A DNA stretch of 64,000 bases from Cristatella mucedo (lineage: Eukaryota; Bryozoa; Phylactolaemata; Cristatellidae), in the NCBI GenBank assembly GCA_009760855.2, contig WPIO01000040.1, positions 3,345,001 to 3,409,000 on the forward strand, read 5' to 3'. The position numbers were made by a program, and so were the translations under genes. The notes below the pieces were generated by a model. That model had not been told where the DNA came from, did no database searches, and saw only the letters and a list, made by a program, of their open reading frames with translations. Numbering within the stretch: position 1 is the stretch's first letter; the number at the start of each line of letters is the position of its first letter. This document shows positions 32,132 through 64,000 of this stretch, piece after piece.

Positions 32132-33550
32132 GGGATGTTGTTCCTCGCGGCCTGGCCGTAACAACCGCACCACAAGTATTTCTCGCTGCGAAGCGACGTC
32201 CGATCGGCACGACGCCTGACGTTCTAGCTTAGCAACGTAGGACCGTTGCCGGGTGGCTCCAAGGATTTAGCCGGCAAGCTCGCGACACCTGGGTGAGCAG
32301 AGGCGACTCGCCCGGCCTGAGTGGACGTCAGACGTAATCCTAAGGTTGCGTCCGCCCGCTCGCAATAGCCTACGATTCATCTATTTAAATCTACAATTTA
32401 CGAAGCGTTTTCATAATCATTTTAGGTGGGGATCAAGCTGATGTAGATTTATTTAGAGCAGGTGAGATGTGCTTACTTACTAGTCGCCCCACCAATTTAC
32501 TGACTTACAGATGGTACTTATCCTCGAAAAATTTTGTTGGGCTCCTCGTCGTTTTCACTGTGGCTTTCGATTAACCGCGGAATTAAGCATCGAAGTTCTC
32601 CTACCGATGCGCTATGCTCAGCTTGGTACCATTAAAGACTATTCGTAAGCCGCCTATCGCGAAGCTAATCGCAATTTGGGACTAGTGGACTAATGTGAAG
32701 CTGAGCTGCAAGGTCGTTCAATAAAACTGAACTTGAACGGAGGTTAACGACAGAGTCAAGATGAAGAAACAATGAAATTCCAGTTTGCTTATTCATTGGC
32801 AAAGGGCACTTAGCCGACGCTGTAGACAGGTAACGCATGACGATTCGAAATCTTGCATCAGTATCATGTAGATACCTGTTGATTGCTCGCTTAGGGCTGC
32901 TGCTGTTCATCATTGATCGTTCTACATTTTCAACTACGTCGACGCGATTCACGAAAACGTTCTGCCTTCAGTTTGGGCAACTTCTCGCTTCCGCTCCCTT
33001 AGAGATTAGCAGAAAATTCTAGCAAGATATTCCTACGCACAACTACACTCCGGGAATATTGGCCTCACACGCGACGCCGCCAAGAGCCCACAAGTGAATG
33101 GAGAATGGGACGCTTCTTATTCATTGAAATGAGCAGATCGATCGAGGTCGTCGTGCCTAAGCGATCCCTGAACTTGACCTCACCATCGGCGACTCTCCTC
33201 GACCTTGATCTCTCAGAGCAATGCCACCGTGAGACTCAGCATTCCTAGAGGAGCGGTAGCTTTATCGTGCTCTCTTCCATAGCTTGCCCATCGCTGCTAC
33301 GCAAGCTGTGCTCTCTGCCACGTAGGCAAGCCGGAGATCGTAGAGGGGCAAAGACATTATTGAACTGTAGCTTGTCAGTTTTGTAACCGGCAGCGGTCGC
33401 CAATCAGTCATGGCAGTTGACGTTAATCTAATCCTCGTTCGAGCACGAGCCTGAACTTTTCCACTCTGTTTGTCGTACGGCACTGCGATTCTCCAACTCC
33501 TCACTATTCGGCAATCCGGACGCCTTTCGGGCTGTGCCGTGGCAGATGGC

Positions 33551-33593
33551 GTTTGCCAGCCTGTCGCCCTGTCGTCGGAGACAGGCTGGCAAG
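33551..33593. repeat. 13-bp inverted repeat
   Basis: TTGCCAGCCTGTC and GACAGGCTGGCAA face each other across a short loop. Confidence 0.75.
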
Positions 33594-33816
33594 GCACAGG
33601 CAGACATCTCGCAGGGCATCACACTCATCTCCCCGTCCCCCCCCCGCACCGGCCCCCCCGAGTCGTTGCATAATCCCGAATTTCTCACGGCGGCTTGTCC
33701 ACGGCGGCGGCTGCAATGGCTGCTCGAACTCTTGGCTTCGGTCGTCGGTCCGGCTCGAGCCAGAGGGCGAGCAGCGGCGGCAATTAGGGGCTCTTCGGCC
33801 GCTACAGCGATCGATC

Positions 33817-33859
33817 GCTGAAAGAAGCCGCTGCTCCTGCAGCAGCGGCTTCTTTCAGC
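33817..33859. repeat. Perfect 19-bp inverted repeat, 5-nt loop
   Basis: The arms 33817-33835 and 33841-33859 are exact reverse complements around CCTGC. Confidence 0.9.
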
Positions 33860-34124
33860 CGCTGCGTCTATGTCGAGCCTCACAGCCTGCCAAGCGACCC
33901 TCGCTTATTTTCGGCAGAGCAGCGCTCTGGCCTGGCGCCCAGAGGGGAGGTAGGAAAGCGAACGTGGGCTGGAATAAAGATCCCAGGACGGAGGCACTGA
34001 TCGCCTTAATTTTCCGAGACCATTCGGCATCGGCCGACATCAAAACGTGAAAGGTGACCGCCAGGACACCAACTGCACCAATAAATTTAAAAAGTAATAC
34101 TCGCATCCCAGAAGAAGTTATTAA

Positions 34125-34690
34125 TAATAATAATTCACTTGATAAAGCGCCCTCAGAGAACTTAATCTCTCTCTAGGCGCTTTACATTTGCTGTAAAGTG
34201 AAATGCAATTGAAAGGTAAGTAAAATCATGCTTGAAGAAACAAACGAAATTAATAATATGGTTAGGGGTGACATGCACAGGGTCAGCATGCAAATGTGGT
34301 TAGTGGCAGCATGCACAGTGTCAGCACGCATAAGCACATGAAGGACGAATCACAGGGACCCACTGAATGCTGTCCTAAATAGGTGTGTTTTTAGGTTCCT
34401 TTTAAATGTGGTCAGGTCAGGGGATGTTCTGACGCAGGTCGGGAGAGAGTTCCAGGCTTTGGGAGCATATGAACTAAATGCACGGTCTCCAAAGGATTTA
34501 AGGTTTGTATGAGGTATTTCTAGACTGTTGGATTCCGAAAAGCGGGTGGTACGATGCTTAGCCTGATGGGGTAGTATATCTGACAGATAGGCTGGAGCCA
34601 TAGAATGAAGGGACCTAAAAGTGAGCGACAAAACCTTGAAGTCAATCCGTTGCTTGACTGGTAGCCAGGTAGCCATTATTAATGCAAGAC
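34125..34690 (-). mobile_element. L2-type LINE 3' end (reverse)
   Basis: Begins with ATAAT repeats and the complement of the terminal stem, then the 3' untranslated region. The minus strand reads the C-terminal RT region ([32 protein letters not shown]). Nearly identical to 59640-60180. The 115-codon open tail makes it a fairly recent, 5'-truncated insertion. Confidence 0.9.
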
Positions 34691-35224
34691 TATCCACTAT
34701 AGTGCTAATTATTGATATAATCCTGATAATAATAACAATAATTATTATTCTTAATGCTAGACGCTCTGTCGGAACAGCTCATCGAATCGCAAGATCAACA
34801 AGGCCACTAATTTTAATGAGCCATATTTCAGGTCGCATCGAATCAACAAGGCTGTGACCACGAACAGGCAAATAAATAGGCCTCAAGGATACCAGTCAGT
34901 GTCGAGAGCACGCTGTAGCGGCTCTTGAACTAAAACCATTTCCTAAAGAAATGGCGAAAGGTGATGGCACTAGTCCTTGCAGACAAGTGACAATTAGACA
35001 GGTCGAGCTGACACTTCGAAACGGGCTTGAGACGCTGCCTCCATGCGCGAGAGGGTACGCCGAAGGAAGTTCGCCGGAAGCAACCGAGAGGATCCTTGAT
35101 ATATAACATGTCTTTAACATCCTTGATACAACTAGCCCATGTCTTTAACAAAGATTCTCGCGGACTGAGGAAATACTGCGATATACGAGTGGGTGTTTAT
35201 CTTTTTGATATATCGCTAAGTCAG

Positions 35225-35620
35225 ATAGTGTCGTATTGTCAGTCTGGAGTGAGTTCCAGGCTTTGAAAAAATACGAACTAAAGGCACGGTCTCCGAAGGA
35301 TTTGATGCTGCTTACACGCACAGCTAAATGACTTTGAGTCAGAAGACGGGTGATGTAAAGTATGACGTAAAATCTGTTTAGGAAGTAGTGCGCAAGTAGT
35401 TGGGGTGTATGGCCAGAGCAAGAGAATGAAATTGTGACCTAAGGATGAGTGACAGAACGACCTTGAACTCGATAAGTTGCACGATGAGGAGCCGGCGAAG
35501 GTCTGTGAGAAGTGTTGTAAATATGGCAGTTGTGACGTGTATGACGGACAAGCCCAGCTGCAGAGTTTTGCATAAACTATTGCCGCACAGACAGTCGCAC
35601 AGGAGAACCAGCGAGGAGGA
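35225..35620 (-). mobile_element. Older L2-type LINE fragment (reverse)
   Basis: Same C-terminal region as 34125-34690 but strongly diverged, with a frame resembling [11 protein letters not shown] and LIEFKVVLSLILRSQF. No 3' stem is attached. Confidence 0.65.
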
Positions 35621-36246
35621 ACCTGAGTGAGGATTACAGCACCGCCGTCTAAGCAGATCCACGCTGCTTATTGCGACGGTATGTAGCTGGAAGGAGGCAG
35701 ACTTAAGTGTGGAGCTGACGCGATCGTCATTTATTGAAAGATAACTTTGGAACTGGGCACCCAGATTGTGCGGCCATCCGGTAACTAATGAGCGAGATTA
35801 AGGGGATGTGCTTAAGCGGCTTTAGGATCGCCAGCGTAGCATCGGAACAAGTCCACGCATGCGCACGACGCTAAACGTCCGGCTTCGCATTTCACCGAGC
35901 GATGGCCGCATCTTTGTATCAATAGACAGGAGATAGTTGACTAAGAAGTCGAAATAGAAATGCTTTGTGCTCGCAAATATTTTGATGACGCCATAGTTGA
36001 GGACCTGCCAGTCCTAGTGGCCGTAGTCAAAGTCAAATTAATACCGACACGAGTTTTCAGCATCGACACGAGTTTTCAGCAGTTTTCGCTTGCATGCACT
36101 TCGGCTCGATAGTCTGGTTGTCGATGAAGAAATTTGATCGTGTAAAATAAACTTTTAAGGTATTTTTGAAGGTGTAATCCCAACAATCCGCCTGAGATAA
36201 GGCACGATTCCCTTCAACCTTTTAAATACTGTCAACCGCAACGACC

Positions 36247-36296
36247 CAAGGGGGTACCAAACCAAATGGGTACCAAAGAAAGGGGGTACCAAACTT
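36247..36296. repeat. Triplicate GGGTACCAAA motif
   Basis: GGGTACCAAA occurs three times in 50 bp. Confidence 0.8.
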
Positions 36297-36494
36297 AGGA
36301 TGCTGGAGAGTAAGCTAAAACCTTCGCATCGGCCCAACGCTGGGGGGAGGAGGGGGAGAGGGAAAGCGGGCCTCTTCCCCGCCTAAGCTCACTGATAAAT
36401 GCGAAGGATTTAGCCGAATTCGGCACAACAGAGCATGGAGCTGCCCTTTCGGTGAAGGAAGCAGCCGTACCTGCATTGACGTAGCGGTCTGCTC

Positions 36495-36600
36495 TTTGAG
36501 CTTCAAGGGTTTGGACGGGTAGTTAAGGTGCTTGCCTCGACCGAGGTAGTGGGCACATGTAAAGCGCCCGAATAGAGAAACATATACATTTTTTAGGATG
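36495..36600 (+). mobile_element. SINE-B fragment (forward)
   Basis: Reads GTTTGGACGGGTAGTTAAGG, GCTTGCCTCGACCGAGGTAG, then GTAAAGCGCCCGAATAGAGA. Shortened in the B-box region. Confidence 0.6.
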
Positions 36601-37189
36601 CGATTGGCAGTAGAAAGATGCTCCACGCCTTCACTCGTAGCTCGTGCGGTCAGTGAGGAGTTAAGGACCTGCCGCTTAATGACTATACGAATCTGGTCAC
36701 CTAAAAGGGTCGCAGGTTCGCCAACTGGAGCAGCTGCTGCGGCTCTGAGATTGGATTGGTCACACGCTCCGGCCTCGTATCTACTAAAGTTGTCGGTGAG
36801 GTCCCGAGCGACGCCCATCTACCCTATCTTGCACGTTCGAGCATTTCGCAAGACCAAGCAATACGGCTTCGGACCCTTCCAATTACCCAGGTAACTTAAC
36901 GCCTGAAAAGGTCAGGTGAAGCAGGACGTTTCATGCTGTGGGCTCAAGGCCAATGACACCACGTGCCCGATAAATACCCACTGCCCAACCTAGAGAGAGA
37001 CCCGAGCACAAAGAGTCTGCCTGGCTGCGGACGGAATCAGACAATTTCATCTAAAAGTCCGTACGTCAGAAAATAGCTTGTACTGGCCATCCACAAGTTT
37101 TGCTACTCATTACTAGGACAGGATATCAAGGGCGACCAAACCGAACAGCCTTTGCCTCACACAGGTCGGTGGAAAACGATCATTAGTTT

Positions 37190-38050
37190 ATTTCTGAAAT
37201 ACTGCACTGAAAAACAACCTGCTTTGGTGTGGCTGTACTTATGATCTTTTGGAGAATGGGCGATTTGTAGGTGGGGGATAATTCTTCCAGGCTTGGGTTT
37301 TTTTTCTCTGCCAATCGTAGCTGTGAAGAAAACAAAACGTCATCGGACCCACACTGGTTGCTAAGGGTGCTTGAAGAAGACCAGTTCAAAATCAGCACCG
37401 AAGCAACATTCCAATAATCGTTTTAAAAAGTATCATCTTTAACAATGAATACTTCCAAATGCAGCTTGCATACAGGTCGATAAGCTATAAGCTCGCCTGC
37501 GTGCTTCTGGGATACCATCCAGATGAAGGGTGGCATCGGCGGTCCGGTCCCAGTGATCCCGTAATACGCCCGGATTCGGTGACCCAGTGCGGTACGCCCG
37601 GATTCGGGGCCAAGCCTATAAGCAAACACGTCTCTTTTTCCAGCTTCTGCAGGACGCCGTTGCTGGCGAGAACTGCTTTTCCTTTCAGCTTTTTACCTAT
37701 CAGGAGCTTGATTGACATTTGATGAAGAAGTATTCTGGTTGCGAATTTAACGTCCTAGAATTAATCCGATGCCATTTATCAGAGCTGGTAAACACAAAAC
37801 GCAGCAGCTCAAAATTAAAAGTAACGCCACAAAACCAAGCAGCTTTTCAATATGCTAACTCTGCTACCCCAAGCGGAAGCAGCTGGGACGTGCCAGTAGT
37901 TTGATAATATCGCTCAGTTTCAGCTGCCTTCTCAATCAAAGATTTCCGAGTAGAAACGCCCTTATATGGAGATATAATCCCCTGCTCCCCCAAACTCGTT
38001 AACACACTACGGTTGCCTCTAGGGCTCGAGCAGATTTCCAGCTCGCACAC
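37190..38050 (-). pseudogene. Decayed coding-like region, unknown
   Basis: Three minus-strand open frames in sequence (38050-37847, 37718-37485 overlapping 37629-37423, and 37398-37183) have varied, protein-like composition: SLIEKAAETERYYQT, KLLIGKKLKGKAVLASNGV, FIWMVSQKHAGELIAYRPV and PKQVVFQCSISEIN. They look like a single frame broken by shifts, perhaps a DNA-transposon transposase. No family is recognised. Confidence 0.3.
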
Positions 38051-38395
38051 GAACAGCGATCCACTGGGCGACCGTGGCTACAACGGAACGCCAAATTCAG
38101 TCGTCGATGTCATAACGATAGCAAAGGCATCGTGGAAACAGCAGCAGCTGTATTATGAATATTATGTAATAATATTACGTTTATAATGTATTCAATCGCT
38201 GCAGCCACGAGATCCGAGAGAGCAGCCAATCACCTCAACTGGAGATAGCGAGTGCTGGCGAGCCAGAAGCAGACGACGACGCCTCCGATGCCAAGGAAAC
38301 GGCGGCAAAAGCTCGGCAAAAGCACGGCCAGAGAAGAATGCAGCCACCCAGGGCAAGCCGACCGACTGGGCGCCACGGCTGACGACCGGCGGCGG

Positions 38396-38398
<3 letters not shown>

Positions 38399-38460
<62 letters not shown>
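38399..38460. repeat. (GA)n microsatellite
   Basis: Pure GA run downstream of the POLD3 stop. Confidence 0.95.
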
Positions 38461-38846
38461 CTGCAAGTCGGCCTGAAGCATTTATTCGGAGCTGCACCGG
38501 ATGCCGAAGTCGCCGTCTCCTGTTTCTTGCAAGGGCTCCAGCTGGAAGGGCCAACGATGCCGTGACGGCGGCGTCAGCCGAGCAGCAGCTCAGAATATCT
38601 GCAAGGTCGATCTCGATGGGGGTGGGGTGGGGTGGGGGAGGGAGGGAGGGAAGGAGACCGGCACCGACCGCTACGTAACTGCCGGTTACAGCTCGGTAGG
38701 TCACGGTTTGCAGGTTAATCTCGTCAGGTCACGGGCGGGCCTTTCTCCGGGCGGCAGAGCTCTCGACTTCGTACGGATCGAACTGCTTCGACAGTGGCAG
38801 CGGCGACTGCGCGCGCCACTCACGGAAGAGAGACGACGCATCAAGG

Positions 38847-62857
<24,011 letters not shown>

Positions 62858-63175
62858 GCTCGACCGAGAGTGCGAGCCCGCGCGCGCGCGCTAGCCAGGA
62901 TAGGGGTGAAGGTCATGCCGTAGGAACGCGCAACCCGACGGCGGTCAAGGCCGAGCGTGTAGCGACTCCACAGCACTGACGCGTTCCCGTCCCGCTTCCG
63001 GTGGCTCGCGCGTACGGCCGTCTCTCTCCGTGGCCGCTGCGACCGGTCGTCCCGCCGCCGCTCTCAACGCCCGTCTTTAAGTCAACGTCTGAGGGCGAGC
63101 GGTGACCGGTAGTTGAGCTTTCCACGGCGGCTCGGATCCGAGCGAAGGCGCACCGCGCGCGCGCGCTGCCGCCGC
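62858..63175. promoter_or_regulatory. Putative bidirectional promoter POLD3 / LCMT1
   Basis: 318 bp between the two start codons. GC-rich with CG runs (CGCGCGCGCGC at about 62880 and 63153) and no clear TATA box. The divergent layout and CpG content fit a shared housekeeping promoter; untranslated exons and start sites cannot be seen. Confidence 0.5.
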
Positions 63176-63418
63176 ATGGCCGGCGCTGAATTCAAGGATC
63201 CGTTTCCGCCGCCGCGCTCGTCGTATCCGGACGACGCGATCGTGAGCACGAATGATGACGCGACCGTCTGCAAGAAGAGCGCGGTCCTTGCCGGCTACTG
63301 GTCGGACCCTTTCATCGGGCTCTTTTCCAGAAAGCAGGAGAGGAAGGCGGCCGAAATCAGTCGCGGCTACTTCGCCAGGGTGTACGTCGTGCGGCAGCTG
63401 ATACGGCAGTTCCTCGAG
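63176..63418 (+). CDS. Leucine carboxyl methyltransferase 1, first exon (LCMT1)
   Basis: LCMT1 methylates the C-terminal leucine of the PP2A catalytic subunit using S-adenosylmethionine, controlling holoenzyme assembly. The ATG at 63176-63178 (context GCCGCCGCATGG) gives 81 codons ending FLE before GTTCGAG, phase 0. It reads NDDATVCKKSAVLAGYWSDP, then RKQERKAAEISRGYFARV and LIRQFLE, matching the human N-terminus (EDASLCKRFAVSIGYWHDP, KERKAPEINRGYFARV). The SAM-binding exons lie beyond the window. Confidence 0.93.
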
Positions 63419-63674
63419 GTTCGAGTTCAGCGCGGTGCGGCGCTCGGCGGTTCCTCGCCAGTTCCCGCGCGCGCTCGCTCGCTCGTGCCGAGCGTTTCCT
63501 GCCGAGCGAGCGAGCTGGGCGGGCGGAGGCGCTCGCCATCACCGGTCGCAGCCGTTCGCTGGCCGGAAGAACTCTCCGGCTTCCGTCTGCTGCCTTCGTA
63601 ATCCGCGATCCGCCGTTACAGTGCGATATTCAGCGAGCTCCGACCGACACTGCTTCTGTAGTGTAGTGCCGCTC

Positions 63675-63785
63675 TCGCTTATAATAATAATAATAATACT
63701 AGTACATTTTATATAGCACCCTTAGAAGAGAACTCAATCTATTTCTAGGCACTTTACATTTGCTGAAAAGGAAGCACGATCGAAT
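63675..63785 (-). mobile_element. L2-type LINE 3' tail (reverse)
   Basis: ATAATAATAATAATACTAGT tail, ATATAGCACCCTTAGAAGAG stem side and CTAGGCACTTTACATTTGC: the complement of the L2 end, diverged. Confidence 0.8.
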
Positions 63786-63864
63786 AAAGTATCGAATACA
63801 ATCCTTAAACGCTTAAAGTATATCCCGTCGTGTCGAGTCGTACCCAGTCTTATTGTACCACATT

Positions 63865-64000
63865 CAAGTTCAGCCATGCATATGTGACATTACATCTTGA
63901 CTTCCGTAACTCGCTCAGTGATACTTGCAGGTATTTCTGCTTGTACAATAAGGCACTTAAAGTTGGTTCAAAACTCGGCAGCTGTGTCCGTCTGTCGTGA
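63865..64000 (+). mobile_element. L2-type LINE C-terminal fragment (forward)
   Basis: CATGCATATGTGACATTACA...CTTGACTTCCGTAACTCGCT corresponds to the [14 protein letters not shown] region of the L2 frame, and continues to the SAAxxVCR region at the edge. Confidence 0.7.

Larger units (their letters stand above)
28725..38846. other. Intergenic region between UXS1 5' end and POLD3 3' end
   Basis: 28.7-32.3 kb is GC- and CpG-rich and probably includes the UXS1 promoter. It has a 25-bp near-perfect hairpin at 30785, a 23-bp triplet repeat at 32063 and a candidate exon at 31282. 34-36 kb holds reverse L2 3' ends; 37.2-38.05 kb has decayed-looking minus-strand frames. No other gene is certain. Confidence 0.4.
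63419..64000. other. LCMT1 intron 1 (partial)
   Basis: Contains a reverse L2 3' stem and a forward L2 fragment at the window edge. No further exon is seen. Confidence 0.6.

Overview
The window is animal nuclear DNA. Four metazoan housekeeping genes can be read exon by exon with matching intron phases, and the spaces between exons hold decayed non-LTR retrotransposons, tRNA-derived SINEs, DNA-transposon relics, GA/CT microsatellites and long G or C runs. Nothing prokaryotic or viral was seen. The LINEs are of the L2 type common in fish and marine invertebrates. The host is probably an invertebrate; I cannot name the phylum.

Layout. (1) 1-7241: no certain gene; it presumably holds the promoter and first exon of the next gene. 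(2) 7242-15350, plus strand: a germinal-centre kinase III (STK24/25/26, MST3 type), eight exons, missing only its N-terminal exon. (3) 18258-28724, minus strand: UXS1, UDP-glucuronate decarboxylase. Eleven exons from 24264 down are tied together by phase; a likely signal-anchor first exon lies at 28724, with at least one linking exon not found. The kinase and UXS1 converge tail to tail. (4) 28725-38846: 10 kb between genes, GC- and CpG-rich at first, then L2 remnants and decayed minus-strand reading frames. (5) 38847-62857, minus strand: POLD3, the third subunit of DNA polymerase delta, spread over 24 kb because its introns are packed with mobile elements. It ends in a clear PCNA-binding (PIP) box. 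One short N-terminal piece was not located. (6) 63176 onward, plus strand: first exon of LCMT1, the PP2A leucine carboxyl methyltransferase, 318 bp head to head from POLD3, so the two probably share a bidirectional promoter.

Main points of interest: three introns begin with GC instead of GT, each fixed by reading phase; a class-II-tRNA-derived SINE carries the same 3' stem as the resident L2 LINE; L2, SINE and Tigger-like elements are nested in one another; perfect short-loop inverted repeats recur, one partly duplicated; and a roughly 250-bp repeat of unknown class flanks and enters the kinase gene. No wholly new multi-gene system is evident. All assignments are by eye from translated sequence; no database search was run.
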